NCBI GenBank assembly: GCA_016202795.1
Contig: JACQNY010000038.1
Location: forward strand, 1-10,393
Origin: Candidatus Aenigmatarchaeota archaeon
Lineage (GTDB): Archaea > Aenigmatarchaeota > Aenigmatarchaeia > JACPZZ01
Length of the DNA: 10,393 nt
Direction: 5' to 3'
Shown here piece after piece: positions 1-6,029 of this stretch. The position numbers and the translations under genes were made by a program. Within the stretch, counting starts at the first letter, position 1. The number at the start of each line of letters is the position of its first letter. The notes under the pieces were generated by a model. It saw only the letters and a list, made by a program, of their open reading frames with translations, made no database searches and was not told where the DNA came from.

Positions 1-54
1 GTTATTGGTAAATTAAAAAGCATGGTTAAAGGCGTGAGCATACCGAGGTTCTGA
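1..54 (+). CDS. Possible 3' end of an upstream gene (17 codons)
   Basis: Frame 1 is open from the window edge and ends in TGA at 52-54, giving a short basic tail that ends in VSIPRF. The other two + frames stop within the first 15 bases. The TGA lies directly before the TATA box of the next gene, a compact arrangement also seen at 9117-9124. Seventeen codons are too few to name a family, and an open stretch this short can occur by chance. An alternative is the start of a minus-strand gene at the ATG complementary to 39-41, which stays open to the window edge. Confidence 0.3.
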   Translation, partial: VIGKLKSMVKGVSIPRF

Positions 55-56
55 CG

Positions 57-64
57 TTTAAATA
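57..64 (+). promoter_or_regulatory. TATA box of the homoserine kinase gene
   Basis: TTTAAATA followed by a T run (65-69). Its centre (60.5) is about 25 nt upstream of the ATG at 86, the usual archaeal TATA-to-TSS distance. The transcript would therefore begin at or next to the start codon and be leaderless. No Shine-Dalgarno sequence is visible before the ATG, which agrees with this. Confidence 0.65.
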
Positions 65-85
65 TTTTTCGGGTCAAGCTAGTTC

Positions 86-1099
86 ATGGTCGTTAGCACA
101 ACTAACATGCAAAACGAACTTTTTAGCACGGCAGTTGCGAATGCTTCCAGTGCGAATTTAAAGGCCGGATTTGATCATCTTGCTGTTGAACTCGAAGGTC
201 TGGAACAGCCGCTACAAAACAAAGTCATGGTGAGGCTTTCCGGAAAACCAAAAGAGATAACAGTTCAGGAGAGTTTTGACTCCACGGTTCCTCTTCGATG
301 GGAACGGAATTGCGCATCACGCGCTGCTGTGAAAGGTGTAATAAAAAAACAACTGCCTGAACTAATAGAAGATTTCGGCTTGTATTTTGCAACAGAAACT
401 TTGATACCAAACCCCGCAGGCATGGGATCCAGCGGCGCGAGCGCCGCCGCGGGCATGAAGGCGGGCCTGCGCTTAGTAAAAAAGTACATCAGGAATTTTG
501 CCTTTTCCCCCAGACAACAGATTGAAGCAGCGGTCGTAGGCGAAACGGCAAGGCATTACGACAATGTCAGCGCTTCGGTCTTGGGCGGACTCGCCGAAAA
601 AATAGGCGATGATTTCAGAAAGCATAAAGTTCCTGAATGGTATGTCCTTCTCGCAAAACCTGTTGGGGTTACGAAAGGCTCGACCGCAAAGGGCAGAGGC
701 CTGCTTTCCGATGACGACAAAGAACAGTATGAATATGGTAAAAGTATTGTAATAGCAAGAAGAGCGATTGTGAATGGGTTGAGAGGTGGCGATCTGATAG
801 GGCTTGCCCAAACTATGGCGCAATTCGAAGACCCTGTCGAACGAATAAGGGCTGAAAACGGATTTTACGGAGCAGGGATAACGGCAAGGTTCCTTGGTGC
901 GATTTATCACAGGTTGGCACAGGATAGCATGGCTGCGTGGGTTAGCGGTGCGGGGCCGTATGTATTAGCGGTTGTCGGTTATGATCGTAACAGATTAGAA
1001 CTGGCGAAAAGAATATTTTCACAGTCTTATGAACCGCTGGGCTACAAGCCGCAATTCATCGAAGCGCGATTGAGCAACCAGGGCGCAAGAAACGTGTAG
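86..1099 (+). CDS. thrB: GHMP-superfamily kinase, probably homoserine kinase
   Basis: Predicted cytoplasmic kinase that phosphorylates L-homoserine with ATP to O-phosphohomoserine on the way to threonine. The three GHMP motifs are visible: an N-terminal ASSANLKAGFD (residues 20-30), the glycine-rich ATP loop PNPAGMGSSGASA (108-120), and the C-terminal SGAGPYVLA (287-295). HYDNVSASVLGG (157-168) resembles the HaDNVxPxxLGG block that is characteristic of homoserine kinases among GHMP enzymes, which is why ThrB is preferred over mevalonate-type or shikimate GHMP kinases. At 337 aa it is somewhat longer than typical ThrB (about 300). Departures are KAGFD for the usual GPGFD and GETARHYDN for the usual longer GExxxxGxxHaDN. 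The ATG at 86 fits the TATA geometry; an in-frame ATG at 107 would leave only about 12 residues before the first motif. No other threonine-pathway gene is adjacent, so substrate assignment rests on motifs alone. Confidence 0.72.
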   Translation: MVVSTTNMQNELFSTAVANASSANLKAGFDHLAVELEGLEQPLQNKVMVRLSGKPKEITVQESFDSTVPLRWERNCASRAAVKGVIKKQLPELIEDFGLYFATETLIPNPAGMGSSGASAAAGMKAGLRLVKKYIRNFAFSPRQQIEAAVVGETARHYDNVSASVLGGLAEKIGDDFRKHKVPEWYVLLAKPVGVTKGSTAKGRGLLSDDDKEQYEYGKSIVIARRAIVNGLRGGDLIGLAQTMAQFEDPVERIRAENGFYGAGITARFLGAIYHRLAQDSMAAWVSGAGPYVLAVVGYDRNRLELAKRIFSQSYEPLGYKPQFIEARLSNQGARNV

Positions 1100-1103
1100 G
1101 TAT

Positions 1104-1802
1104 TCAGCCTGTTCTCATATAGAATTTTCTTTTTTTCTTGTCGAATCTTTCAATAGCGTAACGCAGCGTTGTGCGCGGCATGTTACGATAGTGTTTACGC
1201 AGGAATTTTTCTTCTGATTTTTGGTCGCGTTTTCCTATTTCACGCAGCATCCAGCCGACCGCTTTTTGAATCAAATCATGCTTGTCCTGCAAAAGCATTT
1301 CGGATATTTTCAACGCGTCCTCGAAATCGTTCCTTTTTATGAAATTGAATGTCGAGATTATCGAGATCCTGCGCTCCCATACGTTCTGGGATTTTGCCAA
1401 TCCGTGTAGGATTTTTTTGTCCTTGTCGAAAATGTAATCTCCCAAAATTTTATCCGCACTAAGATCTACAAGGTCCCAGTTGTTGACGAATTTTTTGTTT
1501 TCAAGATAAAAATCCGCGATTTTTTTGCGGTCATTTTTGACAGCTTTCTGGTATTTCTCCACCAATATCAACAAAGCTGTAAGCCTGTGTTCGTGTATTT
1601 TGGATGAAATTAATTTTTCCAGTTCATTTAGATCTGTTCCGATATATTTCCTCGCTATGTTCCGCTGCTGAGGGACGGTTACGCCGAGAAAAATGTCGCC
1701 CTCGCCGTATTCGCCCTTTCCGGTTTTAAAAAATCTACGAAGTGTTCTTGCCTTTTCCGCGCTTGCCGCTTTTGCAAGGTCGCTTTTTATCGAGCCTGCC
1801 AC
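1104..1802 (-). CDS. DNA alkylation repair protein, AlkD family
   Basis: HEAT-like-repeat DNA glycosylase that excises N3- and N7-alkylated purines in the base excision pathway. The 232-aa length is normal for the family. Signature segments run in order: FFKTGKGEYGEGD (24-36) and VTVPQQR (41-47) near the N-terminus, VNNWDLVDLSAD (106-117), VWERRISIIST (141-151), DLIQKAVGWMLREIGKRD (176-193) and MPRTTLRYAIERF (208-220). Trp109 and Asp113 have the same numbers as the key aromatic and acidic residues of Bacillus cereus AlkD; the VWERR arginines and Trp184 correspond to its Arg148 and Trp187. The start is GTG at 1802; upstream bases hold a TATA-like element about 27 nt away and no ribosome binding site, so the mRNA is probably leaderless. 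Its stop is 4 nt from the stop of the convergent kinase. The C-terminus is strongly basic. Confidence 0.9.
   Translation of the reverse strand: MAGSIKSDLAKAASAEKARTLRRFFKTGKGEYGEGDIFLGVTVPQQRNIARKYIGTDLNELEKLISSKIHEHRLTALLILVEKYQKAVKNDRKKIADFYLENKKFVNNWDLVDLSADKILGDYIFDKDKKILHGLAKSQNVWERRISIISTFNFIKRNDFEDALKISEMLLQDKHDLIQKAVGWMLREIGKRDQKSEEKFLRKHYRNMPRTTLRYAIERFDKKKRKFYMRTG
1125..1139 (+). terminator. T-rich termination tract after the kinase gene
   Basis: About 25 bases after the kinase stop the + strand reads T4-C-T7-C-TT. Archaeal RNA polymerase can terminate at non-template T runs without a strong hairpin. The tract lies within the 3' end of the convergent alkylation-repair gene, where it encodes a lysine-rich tail, so coding composition alone could also explain it. 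Confidence 0.4.
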
Positions 1803-1810
1803 AACGAACC

Positions 1811-1818
1811 TTATAAAT
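1811..1818 (+). promoter_or_regulatory. TATA box of the thioredoxin-like lipoprotein gene
   Basis: TTATAAAT centred 24.5 nt upstream of the ATG at 1839, so the predicted transcript starts at the start codon. It lies only about 10 bp from the start of the divergent repair gene and within 15 bp of that gene's own TATA-like element. Confidence 0.6.
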
Positions 1819-1825
1819 TCGGGCC

Positions 1826-1833
1826 ATTAAATT
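1826..1833 (-). promoter_or_regulatory. TATA-like element of the alkylation repair gene
   Basis: On the minus strand this reads AATTTAAT, centred about 27 nt upstream of the GTG at 1802. The stronger TTTATAAG on the same strand is centred only 12 nt from the GTG, too close to place the TSS before the start codon. The two divergent promoters therefore cross, each box lying nearer the other gene. Confidence 0.5.
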
Positions 1834-1838
1834 GTTTT

Positions 1839-2324
1839 ATGAAAGCTGCCCTGATGGTTTTGGCCACCGTTTTAGTAAGTGGGTGCGCATCACAAAGCTA
1901 TGACTATACAGCGATTACGACCACGACTAGCACGGTTACTACGACCGAGCCGCGGGTAATTGCGGCCGGCGACGCGACAAAATACATGCGGTTCAGCAAG
2001 GCGGACTACCAGAGATCTTTGGCGGATGGCAAAACTATTCACCTATACTTTTACGCAAATTGGTGCCCTATATGCGCGGAAGAACGACCGAAGATTTTTG
2101 CCGCCTACGGCAGGTTAAATTACACTGACGTCGTCGGTTATGAAGTTCATTACAACGACAACGAAGTTACCGCCGACGATGCGTACGCCACAAAATTGTT
2201 CCAGATACCCTACCAGCACACCACTGTAATACTTGATAAAGGGGGCGCCGTTTCATTCAAGTCCTTTGCGGCCATAGGAACGGAAAGGCTGATAAGTGAA
2301 ATTGAGCGTGCCCGAGGCGTGTAA
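1839..2324 (+). CDS. Thioredoxin-fold lipoprotein with WCPIC motif
   Basis: Predicted membrane-anchored, extracytoplasmic thiol-disulfide protein of 161 aa. A short hydrophobic signal peptide ends in a lipobox-like LVSGC, with Cys16 as the likely lipidated residue. A Thr-rich linker follows (24-36), which could act as a flexible stalk. The thioredoxin-like domain starts near residue 50: a beta strand HLYFYANW leads into the CxxC pair Cys76-Pro-Ile-Cys79, and IPYQHTTVILDKGG (123-136) is the strand-turn-strand that normally carries the cis-proline. Here the residue just before the Thr is His127 rather than Pro, although Pro124 lies close by. The start is set by the TATA geometry (leaderless ATG). 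It may reduce, oxidise or isomerise exported proteins; direction and partner cannot be told from sequence, and no DsbD/CcdA or VKOR partner is in the window. Confidence 0.8.
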   Translation: MKAALMVLATVLVSGCASQSYDYTAITTTTSTVTTTEPRVIAAGDATKYMRFSKADYQRSLADGKTIHLYFYANWCPICAEERPKIFAAYGRLNYTDVVGYEVHYNDNEVTADDAYATKLFQIPYQHTTVILDKGGAVSFKSFAAIGTERLISEIERARGV

Positions 2325-2331
2325 ACGCATT

Positions 2332-2339
2332 TTTAAATA
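2332..2339 (+). promoter_or_regulatory. TATA box of dph2
   Basis: TTTAAATA within ATTTTTAAATAC, centred 25.5 nt upstream of the GTG at 2361. It begins just after the stop of the lipoprotein gene, so dph2 appears to have its own promoter and a leaderless message. An in-frame TAA at 2334-2336 rules out a longer reading frame. Confidence 0.6.
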
Positions 2340-2360
2340 CCAACTGTCAATTCTCTCTGC

Positions 2361-3272
2361 GTGATAAGCGTGGAAAAAGTAATGATACAGGCGCCCGAAG
2401 GCTACAAGAAAAAACTGATGGAATTCGCGGACAAAGAATCTGAAAAAGAAAACGAAGTCTTTATTTCCGTTGAACCGTGTTACGGCGCATGCGATTTGCG
2501 CGACCGCGATGCAAAACAGCTCGGCTGTGATAAATTAGTCCATTACGGCCATAACGACTTTGGCGTCAGACCGAGCATACCCGTGGAATATGTGATATTG
2601 CCGACTACAACAGATCCAGTTCCAGTTTTAAGGCATAATTTGGAAATGCTGGGAGGTTATGAAAAAATCGGAATCGTGTCCACTGTTAATTTCCTGTCGC
2701 TGATACCAAAGGTTAAGCAATTTTTATCAGAGAATGGTAAAAAGGTAATCGTAGGAGAACCTGCCGGCGGCAAGTGGGGCGCAAGCGCAGCCGGCCAGAT
2801 ACTTGGCTGCGATGTTACGGCAGCGCAAGTTATCGAAAGCGAGGTCGATTGTTTTTTGTATATCGGGACGGGTAAATTCCACCCAACTGGGATGAAAACG
2901 AAAAAACCCTTTTTCATACTTGACTTGGAGCGAAACTCGGTTGAACGCCATGATATTGACCACGAAAAACTTGAACGCCAAAGGTACGCGCGCATTGCAA
3001 TTGCGAAGATGTCAAACAAATTTGGTTTGCTCTTATCGACGAAAGAAGGACAGTTCTACCTTAGCGTCGCGCGTCGCGCGCGGAACATACTTCAGAAAAA
3101 CGGCAAGAAGGCGTACGTTTTGATTGCGGACGAATTCACGCCGGAAAAGTTAATGGGGATAGACGTGGATTGTTACGTTAATTGTTCCTGCCCGAGGATG
3201 AGCGACGATTCGCAAAGATTCGGAAAACCGATAATAACCGCACAGGATGTCGAAGCGCTGGCTAATGAATAA
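2361..3272 (+). CDS. dph2: Diphthamide biosynthesis enzyme Dph2 (radical SAM-like)
   Basis: First enzyme of diphthamide formation. In archaea a Dph2 homodimer uses a [4Fe-4S] cluster and SAM to transfer a 3-amino-3-carboxypropyl group to a histidine of elongation factor 2. The three cluster cysteines, one per domain, are all visible: Cys44 in PCYGACDL, Cys150 in GQILGCD and Cys277 in NCSCPR. Other family blocks are QAPEG (10-14), the HYGH segment (61-64), GTGKFHPTG (169-177) and GKPIITAQDV near the C-terminus. At 303 aa it is shorter than many archaeal homologues (about 320-350), with only nine residues before QAPEG. The GTG start is supported by the TATA position and by an in-frame stop upstream; GTG at 2370 and ATG at 2382 are less likely alternatives. 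Confidence 0.93.
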   Translation: MISVEKVMIQAPEGYKKKLMEFADKESEKENEVFISVEPCYGACDLRDRDAKQLGCDKLVHYGHNDFGVRPSIPVEYVILPTTTDPVPVLRHNLEMLGGYEKIGIVSTVNFLSLIPKVKQFLSENGKKVIVGEPAGGKWGASAAGQILGCDVTAAQVIESEVDCFLYIGTGKFHPTGMKTKKPFFILDLERNSVERHDIDHEKLERQRYARIAIAKMSNKFGLLLSTKEGQFYLSVARRARNILQKNGKKAYVLIADEFTPEKLMGIDVDCYVNCSCPRMSDDSQRFGKPIITAQDVEALANE

Positions 3273-3275
3273 AGC

Positions 3276-3283
3276 TATTTAAT
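3276..3283 (+). promoter_or_regulatory. TATA box of the ABC exporter operon
   Basis: TATTTAAT just after the dph2 stop, preceded by the purine-rich AATAAAG that could serve as BRE. The expected TSS is near 3305. This falls after the TTG at 3299 and about 6 nt before the ATG at 3311, and so favours the ATG as the start. Confidence 0.5.
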
Positions 3284-3310
3284 CTGTTTTACTAATTCTT
3301 GCTGATTGGG

Positions 3311-4033
3311 ATGAACGCCATAGAAGTAAACAACGTCTCGAAAAAATTCAAAGTCTCGGGCAAGGAATTTTACGCTTTAAAAAACGTTTCTTTGGATGTT
3401 AAGCAGAATGAAATACTGGGTTTGTTGGGCCCGAACGGATCCGGCAAAACAACACTGACCAATATCATAATCGGTTTGCTGATAGCGGACGAAGGGAATG
3501 TAAAACTTCTTGGCAAAGACGTTGAAAAATTTCCGGATATAACTGAAAAAATTGGATTAGTCTCTACGGACGCGCGTTTCCACTGGGCACTGAGCGTTAA
3601 CGACGTCTTCAGTTTTTTTGGCATGGTCTACGGGCTTGACAGAAAAGAACGCAAAAAAAGGGCGGACGAACTTATGAATTTCTTCGGTTTGGAAAGCCTT
3701 GTCAACAGGCGTGTTGATGCATTGTCCACAGGCGAAAAAATGAGGCTGTCTTTTGCAAAGGCACTGATGAATAACCCGAAAATACTCCTGCTGGACGAGC
3801 CTACGCTGGGTCTGGATCCCAGCATTTCCATAAAATTGAGAAAGGAAATAAAAAACATCAACAAGGAATTCGGCACGCCCATGCTTTTGACAAGCCATTA
3901 CATGCGTGAGGTTCAGCAACTGGCAAACAGGGTGGCGTTCATTTACAAAGGCAGAATAATGGATACCAGAAAGGTGAAAGGCCTGGACCTGGAAAAATAT
4001 TTTTTGAAAATGGTGAAAACGAATGAAGATTAA
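3311..4033 (+). CDS. ABC-2 type exporter, ATP-binding subunit
   Basis: Cytoplasmic ATPase subunit (240 aa from the ATG at 3311) that drives the adjacent permease. Visible motifs in order: Walker A GPNGSGKT (40-47), ABC signature LSTGEKMRLS (138-147), Walker B ILLLDEP (158-164) followed by the D-loop GLDP, and the switch histidine His196 in TSHYMREV. The Q-loop region reads GLVSTDARFHWALS (82-95), with no glutamine where the usual VPQ would lie. A similar pattern, SSDERSFYWRLT-like, is known from a subgroup of ABC-2 exporter ATPases, so this is probably a subgroup trait. An upstream TTG at 3299 would add four residues but precedes the expected TSS. The gene overlaps the permease by 11 nt. Substrate is unknown; family members export drugs, polysaccharides or lipids. 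Confidence 0.9.
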   Translation: MNAIEVNNVSKKFKVSGKEFYALKNVSLDVKQNEILGLLGPNGSGKTTLTNIIIGLLIADEGNVKLLGKDVEKFPDITEKIGLVSTDARFHWALSVNDVFSFFGMVYGLDRKERKKRADELMNFFGLESLVNRRVDALSTGEKMRLSFAKALMNNPKILLLDEPTLGLDPSISIKLRKEIKNINKEFGTPMLLTSHYMREVQQLANRVAFIYKGRIMDTRKVKGLDLEKYFLKMVKTNED

Positions 4034-4808
4034 CAGGGTCTTTGCGCTGATCTACTACGACATACTGGTTTTCTCAAGGGCCAAATGGCGTGTCATGGAG
4101 ATGTTTTACTTTCCCATAACAACGGTGATAATGTGGGGGCTGTTTTCCGCTTACATGCGGTCGTTTGCCGTAGAGGCCGGCCTGATTGTTCTCGTGTTAA
4201 ACATATTCTGGAATTTCGCTTCTGTGGCGCAAAGCAACACAAACATGCAGATCATGGATGATTCCTGGTCGGGTAGCATAAAACAGATGCTAATTTCCGG
4301 CATACGCGAATCGGAATACATTTTCGCAAGGATAATTTCAACAACCGTTATTTCCGTCGCACTTCTCGGCATACTGCTTTCCATGTCGCTGCATATGTTT
4401 GATTTGCGGGTGATATTTGAAAAGCCTGCTGTCTCTTCAATGCTGTTCTTGTCAACATTAATAGCGTCGGTCGCGATGTCGATTCTGATAGCGGCGTTCA
4501 TAATAACGGCGGGCAAGGAATACGGGTTTTTGTCGTGGACTGTGCTGCAAATTTTTATACTTTTATCTGCGCCGTTTTATCCTGTTTCCGTTTTTCCGGA
4601 TTGGTTACAATCGATAACCACAGTTATGCCGTACACTGCGACATTTGAGAATGCGAGAGCGTTGGCCGCTAACAACGCGATAGATAACGGACTATTGGCC
4701 AGAGGATTGTTAATTTCGATTTTGTACCTTGCGCTGTCCTTACCTGTGTACTTTTACGCGTTCAAGCGCGCGAGAAAAACAGGCTATCTGGTTAAACTTG
4801 GCTCTTAA
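4023..4808 (+). CDS. ABC-2 type exporter, permease subunit
   Basis: Integral membrane partner of the preceding ATPase, 261 aa. Six hydrophobic segments can be seen at roughly residues 28-45, 51-70, 101-124, 137-162, 169-186 and 227-246. An amphipathic N-terminal stretch precedes them, containing YYDILVFSRAKWR, the usual coupling region. APFYPVSVFPDWLQ (183-196) followed by MPYTATFENAR is the conserved ABC-2 block between TM5 and TM6. The start ATG lies inside the end of the ATPase gene in another frame, implying translational coupling. The stop TAA (4806-4808) shares bases with the stop of the convergent minus-strand gene. Nothing in the neighbourhood identifies the exported substrate. Confidence 0.88.
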   Translation: MKINRVFALIYYDILVFSRAKWRVMEMFYFPITTVIMWGLFSAYMRSFAVEAGLIVLVLNIFWNFASVAQSNTNMQIMDDSWSGSIKQMLISGIRESEYIFARIISTTVISVALLGILLSMSLHMFDLRVIFEKPAVSSMLFLSTLIASVAMSILIAAFIITAGKEYGFLSWTVLQIFILLSAPFYPVSVFPDWLQSITTVMPYTATFENARALAANNAIDNGLLARGLLISILYLALSLPVYFYAFKRARKTGYLVKLGS

Positions 4809-5656
4809 GTGGTGTTCGCAAGTTCTGCGATAAGGCTTTTTCTCGCCCCATTAACACTGTTTCTTACAACATGCATGGGCAGATGGAATTTCATGTTAAA
4901 CAGGGGGTCTGCGTCAAGCAGCGGGGGCTGGCAGTCCACGATCACAAAAGTCGCCGGTGGTATTGGCTCGTTTGTTAACAGCACACGGCCTTTCATAGAA
5001 GGTATTTTCGCCATCGCCCTTATTGCGCCGACCGCTTCCTGTTTTCTGATTCCGAACACCTTGGCGATGTAATCTTCACCCACAACACTTACACCCACAC
5101 AATCCGCAGACGTGTCGGTCATTATCAAATCATCCCCATATTTCTTCTTCCAGCGTTCCATCCCGCCTTCCAGCCGCTTTATCGAATAATTAATCGAATG
5201 CGCTGAAGAAAAGTCCGCATTTACAGACGTGTAAGTCCGGCGAAGGTCGTACGCCGCGCGGGCAAGATGTCTAACCGCGCCTTGCAGCATGCATCTAGCT
5301 GTCGGCGTTTGCAATTCACTAGGGTGAATGTCTTCGTTGCGTTCTACGCCGTCAACTGCGTCCATTAACTGGCCGAACTCTTTTCCCGGCAAGCCCGGTG
5401 CGCCGGCACGAATAAGCGCGTCAGATGTTTCGTTGCCTGTCCTGATTTCGTAGCGCACTCCATGCCTGTCCGTCACTTTGAACCAGTTGTTTTCCGCGGC
5501 CATGGACGCAAGCGTTCTTGAAACGGCCCCACTATCATAGCCTATGCGCACCAGATTGGAAATCTCGCGCAGGCGTACCCTGCCTGTGGTTGCCATCGAA
5601 GAATATGCCAGCTCCCTTATCCTTTGCCTGGTATAATCAAGCCCGCCATCCGACAA
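4805..5656 (-). CDS. Conserved-looking protein of unknown function with possible N-terminal winged helix
   Basis: A 283-aa protein I do not recognise. Residues 8-72 have a plausible winged helix-turn-helix layout: a helix RQRIRELAYSS, REISNLVRIGYDSGAVSRTLASM as helix-turn-helix, then a short wing NNWFKVTDRHGVRYEI. A helical middle (about 115-175) contains an alanine- and arginine-rich stretch, a single SAHSINYSIKRLEGG segment and WKKKYGDD. The C-terminal part (180-260) alternates short strands, including VGEDYIAKVFGI, RVLLTNEPIPP and ATFVIVDCQPPLL. No transmembrane segment or signal peptide is seen. Three cysteines (122, 186, 242) are not arranged as a zinc ribbon. The start is TTG at 5656: an in-frame TGA lies directly upstream, and the next in-frame ATG would remove 20 residues, including part of the putative first helix. 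It is transcribed divergently from rpoL. A DNA-binding regulator is a guess from fold pattern only. Confidence 0.6.
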   Translation of the reverse strand: MSDGGLDYTRQRIRELAYSSMATTGRVRLREISNLVRIGYDSGAVSRTLASMAAENNWFKVTDRHGVRYEIRTGNETSDALIRAGAPGLPGKEFGQLMDAVDGVERNEDIHPSELQTPTARCMLQGAVRHLARAAYDLRRTYTSVNADFSSAHSINYSIKRLEGGMERWKKKYGDDLIMTDTSADCVGVSVVGEDYIAKVFGIRKQEAVGAIRAMAKIPSMKGRVLLTNEPIPPATFVIVDCQPPLLDADPLFNMKFHLPMHVVRNSVNGARKSLIAELANTT

Positions 5657-5682
5657 TCAGATCACATAATATCATTTCCTGG

Positions 5683-5696
5683 AAAGCTTTATAAGC
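5683..5696. promoter_or_regulatory. Shared bidirectional TATA element between rpoL and the unknown gene
   Basis: The segment AAAGCTTTATAAGC contains the palindromes AAAGCTTT (5683-5690) and TTATAA (5689-5694), so it can be read as a TATA box on either strand. The rpoL ATG is 33.5 nt from its centre on one side and the TTG of the divergent gene 35.5 nt on the other, each allowing a leader of about 7-10 nt. The GGAAAG next to it on the rpoL side is a good BRE, whereas the opposite side (CAGGC on the minus strand) is poorer. This suggests stronger rpoL transcription. Confidence 0.5.
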
Positions 5697-5724
5697 CTGA
5701 CAGTTAAAATTAGTCGTTGATAAC

Positions 5725-5994
5725 ATGAAGTTAAACGTCATTGAGAATTCTGACAAGAAAGCTAACATAGAACTTGAGGGCGAAAGCGAGACACTTGCGA
5801 ATTTATTGAGGAAAAAATTGTGGGAATCGGGCGCCAAACAAGCGGCGTTCATGCGCGAACATCCTTATTTGGCAATGCCGAAGGTAATAGTTTACGGAAA
5901 AAACCCGATGAAAATGCTTGACAACGCCGCGCAAAAGATAATCGACCAGGCGAAAGAATTCCAAACAGAGTTCAAACGCGCTTTGTCAAAGTGA
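5725..5994 (+). CDS. rpo11: DNA-directed RNA polymerase subunit Rpo11 (RpoL)
   Basis: Small subunit (89 aa) of archaeal RNA polymerase, homologous to eukaryotic Rpb11 and to the dimerisation part of bacterial alpha. It pairs with Rpo3 to form the assembly platform of the enzyme. Family features are the N-terminal strand MKLNVIENSDKKANIELEGE, ETLANLLRKKLWE (22-34) as the dimerisation helix, the HPYLAMPKVIVYGKNP block (46-61), and a C-terminal amphipathic helix ending EFKRALSK. Length is normal. The ATG lies about 33 nt from the TATA centre, so the leader would be only a few bases with no Shine-Dalgarno. It is the first gene of a + strand run with DUF99 and signal peptidase. Confidence 0.9.
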   Translation: MKLNVIENSDKKANIELEGESETLANLLRKKLWESGAKQAAFMREHPYLAMPKVIVYGKNPMKMLDNAAQKIIDQAKEFQTEFKRALSK

Positions 5995-6001
5995 TTTAAT
6001 A
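5994..6001 (+). promoter_or_regulatory. Possible internal TATA box before the DUF99 gene
   Basis: ATTTAATA begins on the last base of the rpoL stop codon and lies about 32 nt from the ATG at 6030, the same spacing as for rpoL. There is no ribosome binding site before the ATG, so a separate short-leader transcript is plausible. AT-rich intergenic sequence could also give this match by chance. Confidence 0.35.
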
Positions 6002-6029
6002 AACCGAAAATTTATTCTGTTAATGTGCA

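Noticed and set aside
1..41. Possible start of a minus-strand gene (ATG complementary to 39-41)
   Set aside because: The TATA spacing is shorter than for other genes in the window and too few codons are visible; the + strand tail ending at 54 is somewhat more likely.
433..446. GC-rich perfect hairpin (6-bp stem) inside a local GC peak
   Set aside because: It lies in the glycine/alanine-rich ATP loop of the kinase (GSSGASAAA), whose codons are GC-rich by nature; it is neither a terminator position nor a sign of transfer.
473..910. 145-codon minus-strand open frame within the kinase gene
   Set aside because: Shadow of the + strand gene, without promoter elements or a protein-like composition.
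2941..2980. Direct 10-bp repeat TTGAACGCCA, copies 30 bp apart
   Set aside because: The copies are in frame and both encode Leu/Val-Glu-Arg within a charged helix of Dph2; two copies only, no array.
3064..3083. Alternating GCG/CGC-rich stretch resembling a simple repeat
   Set aside because: It encodes the VARRAR helix of Dph2 and needs no other explanation.
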